A DNA stretch of 54,212 bases. Origin: Butyrivibrio sp. WCD3002. GTDB taxonomy: Bacteria > Bacillota > Clostridia > Lachnospirales > Lachnospiraceae. The notes below the pieces were generated by a model. The model saw only the letters and a program-made list of their open reading frames with translations, was not told the origin of the DNA and did not search any database. The DNA lies in NCBI RefSeq assembly GCF_000424265.1, contig NZ_AUJO01000022.1, forward strand, positions 1 through 54,212, in the 5' to 3' direction. The translations under genes were made by a program, and so were the position numbers. Positions 46,606 to 54,212 of this stretch are shown here, one piece after another (positions within the stretch are counted from its first letter, which is position 1; every line of letters starts with the position of its first letter).

Positions 46606-48149
46606 CGTTCTACCTCAACTGTAAAATTAGTCATTTCTATTGTCACCTGCGTTTCCCCATCATCCACAGTAAACTCGCATTTCTGATCAGATGTAAAAAA
46701 TGTTATTTTCTTCATGTTCAGATAATTCTGTGGTATATTGCTAAGAACCCAGAGAAGGTCGAACTCGCCAAGTGGTTCTTTAGCAAACAAACTCTCATCG
46801 CCATGGAGCGCCTCAAAATCAATCTCTCTTTTCTGATATATGGTCATAAGTGTATTAGGAAGAGCGCTTTCCTTATTCCATTTCATAAGTTCATCCATTG
46901 AAAGCGTCCTTATGAACTTCTTTATCTCAAAAGAGCTTTCTTTCTGAAGAAATGCAAAAAACGCTGTGCATATCTCCATGTATATTTCATTTCTTTTCCT
47001 GCCCAGTTCCTCAGCTTTTATGTCAGCATCATCTATGCTGAGCCCCTTGTCTTCTTCCTCATTACTTATGGTTCCGCAGGCTGCATAGAAGTTTTCTATA
47101 CTGAATTTCTTATCAAACTCCGGACTGAGTAGCGGCTCCATGATTGTATATACTGCATCCCCCAGTCCATCTCCCATTTTTCGGAGTTTCACCATAATGT
47201 CCTGCTCAAAGTTCATACGTTCAAAGCTTTTTATAACAAAGCTGTCCCGCAGCATCTGCTTATAACTTTCCGAAACAGAGCTTTTGGCATTAATAAGGGA
47301 CCGCTGCTCCAATATGGTAATATCCAGATTCTTATTGATTTCATTAAGAGATTTCAGATTTTTCCTGGCTTCTTCAGTATCAGCACCATTATCAAGTGCG
47401 CTCCTTATGGCCTCTGCCTCCTTGCGGGCATTCTTCTGAATTTCTTCCAGTTCCTTCTGCTCATCATACATAAGGTTTCTGAACTGGCCCACTATTCTCT
47501 CGTACTCATCAACTGTTATTTTTGCAATGTTTTCCCGGCATCGCATTATGAAATCATCCATGCTGTGACTCATGTTGCGCAGTCTGGCAACCAGCTCCCT
47601 ACTCTGTGAAAGAGCCTCAGAATAGTTCTTGCGTTTCATGTATTCCTGCATTTTAAAGCGTGTTACAGAATAATCCAGTTCGGACTCTATTTCTTTTGAT
47701 CTGTAAAGGAAATCAAAAACATCATCTGTCAGATGATATGAACCCTTTTCCTCATTGACAAGGCGGATTGGCATCTTCTTAAAGCTTTCTGAATCTGCGT
47801 AAAAAGTATTATATTCAATGAGCTTTCCGTTATTCTGAAGAACATTTACAACAATAAAACCGGCAAGTTTATAAGTGTCAATTTCATATTCTTCAGGAAC
47901 AATCTGAATTATGCTGTCAAGAAATCCTGCAATATCCTTTAGTGTGCAGGACTGTCTGTCACTCAAAGTACGTTCCTTGATATACAAAAGAACAGCAACT
48001 ACTAGGTTGTTTATATAATCATAATCTCCACCGAACATCTTCTTTATATCATCCGGATAGCTTGTAACAGTGATACTCCTGACGATATCAATAAACTTCA
48101 TTCTGTTCTGAAAATCCGAAAGCATCTCTTTTATGTCAGAACGAAGCAT
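46602..48149 (-). CDS. jetA: Wadjet JetA: kleisin-like subunit
   Basis: The 515-residue protein has winged-helix-like N-terminal segments, a central long helical/coiled region (about residues 185-300, rich in Glu/Lys/Arg/Ala) and a folded C-terminus ([27 protein letters not shown]). I recall this as the DUF5716 pattern called Wadjet protein JetA. JetA is the kleisin that bridges the JetC heads. The ATG at 48149 has GGAGGTG seven bases upstream; a TTG one codon before is also in frame. It is coupled to jetB by a 4-base overlap. Confidence 0.85.
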   Translation of the reverse strand: MLRSDIKEMLSDFQNRMKFIDIVRSITVTSYPDDIKKMFGGDYDYINNLVVAVLLYIKERTLSDRQSCTLKDIAGFLDSIIQIVPEEYEIDTYKLAGFIVVNVLQNNGKLIEYNTFYADSESFKKMPIRLVNEEKGSYHLTDDVFDFLYRSKEIESELDYSVTRFKMQEYMKRKNYSEALSQSRELVARLRNMSHSMDDFIMRCRENIAKITVDEYERIVGQFRNLMYDEQKELEEIQKNARKEAEAIRSALDNGADTEEARKNLKSLNEINKNLDITILEQRSLINAKSSVSESYKQMLRDSFVIKSFERMNFEQDIMVKLRKMGDGLGDAVYTIMEPLLSPEFDKKFSIENFYAACGTISNEEEDKGLSIDDADIKAEELGRKRNEIYMEICTAFFAFLQKESSFEIKKFIRTLSMDELMKWNKESALPNTLMTIYQKREIDFEALHGDESLFAKEPLGEFDLLWVLSNIPQNYLNMKKITFFTSDQKCEFTVDDGETQVTIEMTNFTVEVER

Positions 48150-48213
48150 CAATCTTCACCTCCATTTCATTACGGATACAGTCTCTCATCAGCTCGTGAC
48201 TCGCTGTGGTCGA

Positions 48214-49257
48214 CTAGCAACCTTCTTCCAAATACTTATATGATATTATCTCCTGTGGAATAAGCTTATTATTCTCAAATATGTCCGATAGAAGGTTCCG
48301 TTCATCATCGGAGAACTCATTGATAAGATCATCGAAACGCATGCCCTGCTTCTTGGAAGACGGACTATCCTCCAGTTCAATATTCTTTGCTCTTTCTATC
48401 ATTTTCTTATATCCGGGCACAAATAAAGATATATCAAGCCTGTCATTGGCATCTTTAGTCCTTCTGAATATGTCAAAGCCCTCTCTGTCAATGTCTCCCC
48501 AGTACAGAAATTTCACATCAGGCTCACCCATGAATTTAACATACTCTTCAAGTGCTCCTGTTCTGTCAGAAACCTTGTTACCTTCGCCATAAACAACTCC
48601 ATCAATTGGTATCCCAAACAGGCCTTTTACGCCGTCCTCAAACATACGCCTTCGGATATTAAACCAGATATCCTTATTCTCGCAGATTAAAAGCATCATG
48701 TGCTCCTTTCTGACCGGAATATAATCATGAAAGCAGTACTCGGGGGTATCATAGAATCTCAGCTCCGACTCTGTAATCTGCAGCTTTCGTAAAAGAGCTT
48801 TGACCATGCTGTCATCAAGCGTTTTTTCATGTCCAAATATCTCAAAGGAACGCTCTTTCCTGGATACAAAAATCTCGTCCTTATCCACGAACAAGAAGGC
48901 ACTAAGCCCTTCGATAACAGCTCTGTTCCTTTGAAATTCCATTGGGTTAGCCGACAGATAACCGCTCTGCAGTAACAGAGGATGGAGCCTCTTTATTTCA
49001 TCGATGGCGTCCTTATCAGCCTCTTCTTTTATCAAAATCCTGTATTTTTTATATAACGGATAGCATATATTGCCGTTTTTGCCTGACGACTTGACCGGTT
49101 CAATAATCTCTTCCATTATCATTTCCGAAATCTGTTCATACGCACTCTGTTCATCCATTAGGCTTATTTTCATAATATTCTTAATATCTTCCAACGTTAT
49201 TGTTTTCTTGCCATACTCCAGTAACTTTTCCTTGATATTCAAATCTTCCCACCCCAA
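48214..49257 (-). CDS. jetD: Wadjet JetD: TOPRIM-type nuclease subunit
   Basis: The 347-residue protein has a winged-helix region at the N-terminus and a C-terminal TOPRIM-like catalytic domain: GVVYGEGNKV (Glu), then VKFLYWGDIDREGFDIFRR (Asp-x-Asp). This is the DUF2220-type JetD, related to topoisomerase VI A, which cuts the trapped plasmid. Translation appears to begin at a TTG (49257), five bases after the XRE stop, with AAAGG nine bases upstream. A weak start would keep nuclease output low. The order D-A-B-C differs from the commonly drawn A-B-C-D order. Subtype III is likely from the JetA and JetB families, but not verified. Confidence 0.87.
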   Translation of the reverse strand: MGWEDLNIKEKLLEYGKKTITLEDIKNIMKISLMDEQSAYEQISEMIMEEIIEPVKSSGKNGNICYPLYKKYRILIKEEADKDAIDEIKRLHPLLLQSGYLSANPMEFQRNRAVIEGLSAFLFVDKDEIFVSRKERSFEIFGHEKTLDDSMVKALLRKLQITESELRFYDTPEYCFHDYIPVRKEHMMLLICENKDIWFNIRRRMFEDGVKGLFGIPIDGVVYGEGNKVSDRTGALEEYVKFMGEPDVKFLYWGDIDREGFDIFRRTKDANDRLDISLFVPGYKKMIERAKNIELEDSPSSKKQGMRFDDLINEFSDDERNLLSDIFENNKLIPQEIISYKYLEEGC

Positions 49258-49262
49258 AACGA

Positions 49263-49568
49263 TTACCTTTCTACATCATCTATAAAATGCATGACTTCTA
49301 TCTGCTTTTCCTCCGATAAAGCCACAAATCTCTGATAATACTCCATCACCCTTTTTCTGTTACTATCACCGTTTTCATACAAAAGTTCGCTAACATCAAC
49401 TTTGTATAACTCGGCAAATTGTACCAATTCATTCGCTGTTACTTGTCTCTTACCAGTTTCAATAGCACTGAGCGTGGGTCTCGACATTTGCATACTCTCT
49501 GCAGCAACAGCTTGATGCATATGTATATTATTTCTTGCTTCTCTTAGCCTTTTTCCCAAATTGTTCAT
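49263..49568 (-). CDS. XRE-family regulator leading the Wadjet operon
   Basis: The 101-residue protein has an N-terminal XRE helix-turn-helix (GKRLREARNNIHMHQAVAAESMQMSRPTLSAIETGKRQVT) and a short helical C-terminus (ALSEEKQIEVMHFIDDVER). It is the first gene of the transcript, ending five bases before jetD, so it should be co-expressed with the system. Autoregulation from the upstream region is likely, as for other HTH genes that head defence operons; no operator pair could be assigned with confidence. Confidence 0.85.
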   Translation of the reverse strand: MNNLGKRLREARNNIHMHQAVAAESMQMSRPTLSAIETGKRQVTANELVQFAELYKVDVSELLYENGDSNRKRVMEYYQRFVALSEEKQIEVMHFIDDVER

Positions 49569-49623
49569 TCGACAAACCTTTTTCCCAAAACTATGGTTGA
49601 CAATACTTTTTTATGATAACATA

Positions 49624-49664
49624 AAAAGATTTTGATGTCAGCTTTTCTGACATCAAAATCTTTT
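49624..49664. repeat. Perfect 18-bp inverted repeat upstream of the Wadjet operon
   Basis: AAAAGATTTTGATGTCAG (49624-49641) and its exact complement (49647-49664) flank a 5-base loop. The repeat lies 56 bases upstream of the XRE ATG. With A/T flanks on both sides it could act as a terminator shielding the operon, or as a regulator site; the 18-bp stem is stronger than most operators. Confidence 0.7.
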
Positions 49665-49734
49665 CATATTTCAACCAATTATCATTTTTTCAATATTCAT
49701 GCCATATCGGAGCCGATTTAAATTGTTACAGCAA

Positions 49735-49754
49735 AAGGTGCAAATGAGGTGCAA
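49735..49754 (+). repeat. Arm-type direct repeats at the inner right island end
   Basis: AAGGTGCAA (49735-49743) and GAGGTGCAA (49746-49754), 11 bases apart, lie about 65 bases from the right core on the island side. They match the repeats at the left end, so both ends of the island carry integrase-arm-like sites. Confidence 0.65.
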
Positions 49755-49817
49755 ATCTCACATAATCTGCTCCGAAAGTGACTAAAACAGGCCATTCCAA
49801 GGCACATGTCAGAATCC

Positions 49818-49827
49818 TGCCGTGGCA
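49818..49827. other. Right attachment-site core of the Wadjet island
   Basis: TGCCGTGGCA, identical to 40244-40253, lies in codons 8-10 of a fragmentary LMW-PTP frame starting at 49848. The island occupies the DNA between the two cores. Confidence 0.75.
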
Positions 49828-49934
49828 GACGAAAAGTACCTTTATCATATCGTTTTTCCTTGTTTTATCAGGGGTTTAACACCTTTTTCATTTTCATTTG
49901 CCGGCATAATATATGTATATTTGGGCATATTTAC

Positions 49935-49983
49935 ACCGGCAAAAGGTGTAAAGTAAGGTGTAATTATTTGTCATTTACACCTT
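49935..49983 (+). repeat. Arm-type repeats at the left end of the adjacent element
   Basis: ACCGGCA followed by AAGGTGTAA at 49943-49951 and 49955-49963, the same arrangement as at the left island end. An inverted copy, TTACACCTT (49975-49983), pairs with the second repeat and may form a hairpin just past the integrase stop. This marks the outward-facing end of a second element to the right. Confidence 0.65.
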
Positions 49984-49990
49984 AAGATTT

Positions 49991-51187
49991 TCACACAGCG
50001 TTCAGCTTCTCGATCTCCGCTTTTGCATCCTCAAAATTCACGTGAGTATAGACATTAAGCGTGGTTCCGATGTCCGCATGTCCCATGAGATACTGAAGCG
50101 TTTTCGGATTCATCCCGGACTTCGCCATGTTGGAACAGTAGGTATGGCGGCATACATGAGGTGTAATCTCAGGCATCTGAAGCTTGTAGATGGAATTATA
50201 CTTCTCCACTATATGCTTAAAGTAATGGTCCCAGTGAAGCGAGTATGTAATGCTTCCATCCTTGTCGTAGTACAGAAATCCGGTATACCCGTCAACTATC
50301 GGCTCAACCTTGGGTGCGTTACGCTCTGAGATGATCTTCCTAAAGCATGCCTCAACATCTTTTGTCATAGGCAACACTCTGGTTCCGCATGTAGTCTTTG
50401 TGCTCTCGATGTAGTATCCGATATGTGCACGCTTCTGAAGCTGATGGTCCACATTGATCTTGTGATTCTCTAAATCGATATCCCCAAGAGTCAGTCCGCA
50501 AAACTCCGAGATGCGAAGCCCCATATGGAAAAGAATATAGATTTCTTCATAGTATTTGCAAAAATGAGGATCCTCTTTTACAAACTTAAGGAATTTTCTC
50601 TCTTCGTCCCTGGTTATCGAAAGCCTTGTATGACTGTCATTTACAATCACAGATGCCAATTCGAAATCAAACGGACTCTTGCGGATCAAATCATCATCCA
50701 CAGCCATCTTAAAAGCCGGTCTTAAGACGCCTCTTAAAGAATGAATTGAGCTATAACTCTTTCCATCTGCCTGAAGCTTGATAAGCCAGCATTTTGCATC
50801 TGAGAGGCGCACTGTATCAATGCGCTTTCTGCCAAAGGGATCCTTACTCAGGAAATTGGTCACCGTCTTATAACCCGCCTTTGTTGTAGGTCTCACACCA
50901 GTCTTCGTAGAAATGTATTTCTCCACAAGTTCCAGCACGGTCATATTGCCGCCATTTGAAACGATGTTGTCAAACAGATCAGCCTGAATCTGACGTTCCA
51001 TTTCCCTTAGTGATAAAGTTCTAACTTTTCACTGTGGCGTAGCATCATTGTGGTCAAGCCTCCAACTGTATACGAATTTTTCTTTTCCGTTGGCATCAAT
51101 ATACTTGAACTGATACCTTCCGTCCTTACGCTGGATTTCTCCGTTGTGTAAAACTCTTCCTCTGTTATCCTTTCTTTTTTCACTCAT
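49991..51187 (-). pseudogene. int: Tn916-type tyrosine integrase with an in-frame TGA stop
   Basis: A full-length integrase frame starts at 51187, eight bases after a perfect AAGGAGG. It reads MSEKRKDNRGRVLHNGE and QRKDGRYQFKYID, the Tn916-type arm-binding domain. After 52 codons an in-frame TGA (51029-51031) interrupts it, and the frame resumes unchanged (KVRTLSLRE...). The downstream part has the catalytic residues: Arg in GLRISEFCGLTLGD, HxxR in ITPHVCRHTYCSNM, His in LMGHADIGTT and Tyr in NVYTHV. A restart at 51001 would lack the arm domain. The stop could be a real inactivating change, an assembly error or a read-through site. Confidence 0.8.
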
Positions 51188-51307
51188 ATTAGTAGTCCTC
51201 CTTGTCAATTAAAAAAGGCGAACTACCCGACATTGACATTATATCAATCGGGTTGTTCGCCTGCCACGTATTTTTTTTGTTCTGTTTTCATTATTTCATG
51301 TGTTTAT

Positions 51308-51481
51308 TCATACCGCCGTTGCCTGATCAAGAAACTCTTTGAAGAGTCTTCTTTTTATACGCTGATGCGATCCTATTTCAAGAATGAATGGCTCATTATA
51401 GTGCTCTGATATAATACTTCTAAGTCTTTTTTCTCCAATCCCGTAATACTCAGCAGCTTCCTGTATCGATTGGGTGATGAA
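51308..51481 (-). pseudogene. xis: Excisionase remnant (Tn916 Xis-like)
   Basis: A 57-codon frame ending at 51308 reads QSIQEAAEYYGIGEKRLRS, PFILEIGSHQRIKRRLFKEF and LDQATAV. This is the pattern of Tn916-family excisionases (winged-helix DNA-bending protein). It has no ATG, GTG or TTG at its N-terminus; a TAA lies directly upstream. About ten N-terminal residues are missing compared with Tn916 Xis. It is therefore probably truncated. It lies between the integrase and the 819-residue gene, the usual xis position next to int. Confidence 0.65.
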
Positions 51482-51503
51482 TTACCGTTATCCAATGTAT
51501 TCC

Positions 51504-53963
51504 TTATGCATAATCAGCCTCTTCAAGATACTCCATTAGTTCGACCTTTCTTTTATATTCCTCCAGGTCTCTTCGATATTCATCGATGTATTCCCTATGC
51601 TCAATATAGGCAACACCCTTCATTTTTTCTTTAAGATCCTGAAGAAATTCTATCTTGTCTAATATCAAAGGCACTTCACTACCTGACCACGAAGCTGACA
51701 TTGGAAACAAATGAATCTTCTTGAAATCTTCAATACTCTTGTTTCCCTTAATATACTCAAGTATGAACTCCTGTTTCCACTGAGGCATAACGTTAACTAC
51801 CACGTCAATTAGCTTACTGCATTTATCTACATCCGCATAATTCTCATGTAAACTATCAAGAAGCCACTGCCGCTTTCTGTTTTTAACAACATCCTCTTCT
51901 CGTTCTGCTCGGCCAAAAAGCAATCGAGCTGGATGCTCTATAAAAAAAGCTATGTCATCATCTACAATAACCGAATATGCATAGTCGATACACTCTTTCC
52001 ACTTCTCAGTATCCCAAATCTGATCAAATATCTTTTGTTCATATCCATCACGATGTAAATGGTCTTTTACCCAATCTACGTACTGTTTCCATATGCTCGG
52101 TCTTTGTTCAAAGATTTTGATAAACAGTTTTCCACCGTAATCCAAATGATCACTAATTTCAAGTGCATTCATGTAGATTTGGGATAGTGTATCATAATTG
52201 TCTTTGAATAGATCCAAAATAGCATTTATATCATCATCCCGATAAGCATATCCCAAAAATGCTGCTGACAGGCTTGCTTTTTCTGCTATTTGGTTAAGAA
52301 TTCTATTCTTTAGTCCATTATCTCTTTCACCATACCTTAATAATACCCTACCCGAAGGTACTATTGGATTATTTCCCACCAAATTCTTTTCTGTAAAAGC
52401 GTTGTAATCACTAATTACTGTCTCTGTGATATCATTATCGTTTATACACTCCCAAATCAGAGACAACCATGTATCTTTCCCCCGATAGTCAGCTCCGTTC
52501 AGAATATTATATGTTTTGTCGTACCCAATATTTGAAAGCAAAAATCCAACTTGCCTATAGCCATTTAATCTGAACGGAGCATTATTTCTGAAATACTCTT
52601 TGATAACATCTACATAAAAATCTGGCTTTGTTTCCAATAATTCAAAAACTATATCAAGGCCCCTGCTTATAGACCAGAGATTGTTTTCGCCAAGCGTATC
52701 CTGTAAAAAATTGCATATTTTAAACAACTCAGTATAGTCTTCGAGACTATATGAATCAAATTCCGCAGATATATTGGTCTTCCGAATTATTTCATCTTCT
52801 TCAATAGTTCTACCGATTAGATGCTCTTTCGATAAAATCCTGTACAATCTGAATTCACGATTATTCTCGGCAATCAGATATCTTTCATCAATCGAACTAT
52901 TTATCTGACCAGCAACTTCTCTGTATCTATCAATTATTCTTGCAGTATAGAAATCAATATCATCTTTTTTTATCACCCCTGTGAAAATCGTGTCCAAATC
53001 AGATTGTAAATAGGCAATGGAATCCTTCTCATCTAAACCATTAAAATGAACCTCAGAAAGAATATCATTGACTAAGTCCCTGTAAACATTTTTAGAGCGC
53101 AGAACTCCCAACGCCCTCCATATCTTGTTACGTAGCATCGCTATTTCTTTGCTGAACCCAATCGTCACTCTAATAAAATTAAAAGCTCGGCGATTTCTAA
53201 TTTCTTCCGTATATGAAAACTCTGTTTTTAAGGCATATTGTGCCACATGGATGTATAGTATACTGAAATTATAGTTCTCCCCCTCCTCAGTTGCTTCCCA
53301 AAGCCTATCCATTAACACATTTTCATTTTTATATTTGTTCTTCCATGAGTATTCATCATAAAGAAGCTGCTCGCAAATCACAAAATAAAAATCCATTATT
53401 AAATCCGGCCGCTTTTCAAAATATGATACAAGAAGCTCTATCGAATCATAAAATGATTCTGTGTACTTGAATCCTCCAAGAATCCCAATTTCTTTTGTCG
53501 AAATATCATGAAAGTTCTTCTTAGAATCCACATTAAAGCTACGCATATCAAAATCCACAAATTTTTCTTGCTCTATCTTCTTTTTTATAACGCTCAATGC
53601 TTTATCCGGATTGACCTGGTGAAAAGCTTCTAAATACTCCATGTCGTGCCCATCAGGAGCATTATCCCACGCAGAAATAATGGAGTTTTCTACATAGCGT
53701 GCAATATCCTCAGCATTAAAAATATCTATTAAAGTTTTTAATGCATAAACAGCTTTATTCTTGTATCGTGGGAACGAAATAGCTATTAGACCTTCGATGC
53801 TCACCAACCTTTTTTCAAACAAAACGTAGTATAAAATATAATTACCAAGACTTTGGTCTGAAATCTTGGTTATTTCGTTTTTAAACCAATCAACAAGTTC
53901 AAGAGAATAAAGCTTTTCTACTATTTCATTCTCTTTAATTTCGGAACAATACTGATTTTTCAA
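51504..53963 (-). CDS. Large helical protein of unknown function
   Basis: I do not recognise this 819-residue protein. It is acidic, almost entirely predicted helical, without membrane segments, Walker motifs or obvious nuclease motifs, and reads like a long alpha-solenoid: repeated units of 35-45 residues with Trp/Tyr/Leu anchors (e.g. IWECINDND, VDWVKDHLHRDG, KWKECIDYAYS). The C-terminus is a charged helix. The start is a TTG at 53963, behind AGGAG at a long 24-base distance, and a TAG lies 12 codons before it in frame. It could be the C-terminal sensor part of a larger NTPase that lost its front. Neighbouring degraded integrase genes place it in an accessory element. Confidence 0.6.
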   Translation of the reverse strand: MKNQYCSEIKENEIVEKLYSLELVDWFKNEITKISDQSLGNYILYYVLFEKRLVSIEGLIAISFPRYKNKAVYALKTLIDIFNAEDIARYVENSIISAWDNAPDGHDMEYLEAFHQVNPDKALSVIKKKIEQEKFVDFDMRSFNVDSKKNFHDISTKEIGILGGFKYTESFYDSIELLVSYFEKRPDLIMDFYFVICEQLLYDEYSWKNKYKNENVLMDRLWEATEEGENYNFSILYIHVAQYALKTEFSYTEEIRNRRAFNFIRVTIGFSKEIAMLRNKIWRALGVLRSKNVYRDLVNDILSEVHFNGLDEKDSIAYLQSDLDTIFTGVIKKDDIDFYTARIIDRYREVAGQINSSIDERYLIAENNREFRLYRILSKEHLIGRTIEEDEIIRKTNISAEFDSYSLEDYTELFKICNFLQDTLGENNLWSISRGLDIVFELLETKPDFYVDVIKEYFRNNAPFRLNGYRQVGFLLSNIGYDKTYNILNGADYRGKDTWLSLIWECINDNDITETVISDYNAFTEKNLVGNNPIVPSGRVLLRYGERDNGLKNRILNQIAEKASLSAAFLGYAYRDDDINAILDLFKDNYDTLSQIYMNALEISDHLDYGGKLFIKIFEQRPSIWKQYVDWVKDHLHRDGYEQKIFDQIWDTEKWKECIDYAYSVIVDDDIAFFIEHPARLLFGRAEREEDVVKNRKRQWLLDSLHENYADVDKCSKLIDVVVNVMPQWKQEFILEYIKGNKSIEDFKKIHLFPMSASWSGSEVPLILDKIEFLQDLKEKMKGVAYIEHREYIDEYRRDLEEYKRKVELMEYLEEADYA

Positions 53964-54117
53964 ATCAGTATATAGTTGATTCTCTTCTCCTTCCTATAAT
54001 TTCAAGCTCAAATTTCAGTATTTATGAGCTTTTTGTTTGTTGATATACCTCTTTAACAGGAGCCAGAGGTGATGAATAGTCATATATCATATACTGAATA
54101 GCTGATTGAAGGTAGCA
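53964..54117. other. Short spacer at the right edge
   Basis: About 150 AT-rich bases with no reading frame over 20 codons. A GGAAGGAG sequence on the minus strand near 53990 may serve the 819-residue gene, although the spacing to the TTG is long. Confidence 0.4.
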
Positions 54118-54212
54118 CTAATAAAGCATCCCTTTGTTTGCTCTATAAAGGCTATTTTCCCTTTGATCAACTATGATGGTGAACCTTCCGTGTCTAAAGG
54201 GATCGTGTCCCA
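54118..54212 (-). CDS. 3' end of an unidentified gene, cut by the window edge
   Basis: The last 30 codons of a minus-strand frame are present (GHDPFRHGRFTIIVDQ, then RENSLYRANKGMLY), ending in TAG at 54118-54120. Amino-acid use looks like real coding sequence, but no family is recognised and most of the gene lies outside the window. Confidence 0.35.
   Translation of the reverse strand, partial: GHDPFRHGRFTIIVDQRENSLYRANKGMLY

Larger units (their letters stand above)
49726..49848 (-). pseudogene. LMW-PTP 5' fragment at the right island end
   Basis: An open frame of 40 codons begins MIKVLFVCHGRIL, matching the first ten residues of the LMW-PTP at 39687-40274 (MIRILFVCHGNIC) before diverging just after the 10-bp core. 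A good AAGGA site lies about seven bases before the ATG. It is not a phosphatase; it is the start segment that would join the rest of the gene if the 9.6-kb island were removed. The DNA differs from the other copy at many synonymous positions, so the two ends are not a recent duplicate. Confidence 0.7.

Noticed and set aside
49991..51001. Integrase starting at 51001 as a complete 336-residue gene
   Set aside because: The codons upstream encode a clear Tn916-type arm-binding domain in the same frame with a perfect ribosome site at 51187, broken only by one TGA. The shorter frame has no ribosome site.

Overview
The window looks like the chromosome of a Lachnospiraceae bacterium, probably close to Butyrivibrio or Pseudobutyrivibrio. 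The partial 16S rRNA has the clostridial form, and there is a six-gene Rnf ion-pumping complex, an ECF vitamin transporter, a CIRCE-controlled Hsp20 and two Rpn-type nuclease genes. Base composition is moderately AT-rich and ribosome binding sites are strong (AGGAGG type). Family calls are from reading the sequence and translations; no database search was possible.

Positions 1-434 hold the 5' end of a leftward 16S rRNA gene with its leader and a near-consensus promoter. From 562 to 6057 there is a frameshifted secreted protein, a short pyruvate kinase paralogue, lipid/glycerophosphodiester hydrolases, a GPH-type sugar symporter and an SGNH hydrolase. From 6147 to 10353 two Rpn nucleases flank a prepilin peptidase and a CvpA-like protein. 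From 10679 to 16513 a leftward group encodes a DUF1624 membrane protein, a small anchored protein, full-length pyruvate kinase, a zinc-ribbon/YARHG protein and a wall amidase. From 16630 to 21806 lies rnfCDGEAB. From 22001 to 28110 are a YprB-like exonuclease, MetY, a small monooxygenase, a MATE exporter, ManA and a TetR regulator. From 28228 to 34799 a signalling cluster combines two paralogous periplasmic-sensor c-di-GMP enzymes, a voltage-gated K+ channel and a sugar-binding-type lipoprotein. From 34973 to 38074 is an ECF transporter (S, fused A-A', T). Hsp20, a YkgJ-type protein and a low-molecular-weight protein tyrosine phosphatase (LMW-PTP) follow up to 40274.

The right third is a mobile, defence-like region. 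A 9,574-bp island carries RhuM, a complete Wadjet anti-plasmid system (jetD, jetA, jetB, jetC, led by an XRE regulator) and no integrase. It lies between two copies of a 10-bp core, TGCCGTGGCA (40244-40253 and 49818-49827). Each copy is embedded in the first codons of an LMW-PTP reading frame, exactly at the P-loop Cys-His-Gly. Just outside the right core sits a second element end with the same architecture, followed by a Tn916-type integrase broken by an in-frame TGA, an excisionase remnant without a start, and an 819-residue helical protein of unknown function. Paired AAGGTGYAA repeats mark all three element ends, and each outward-facing end supplies the phosphatase's start codon and first ten codons. 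The likely picture is tandem accretion of islands at the LMW-PTP P-loop. Wadjet itself is a known system; the integration site, the array structure, the RhuM association and the 819-residue protein are the parts most worth following up.
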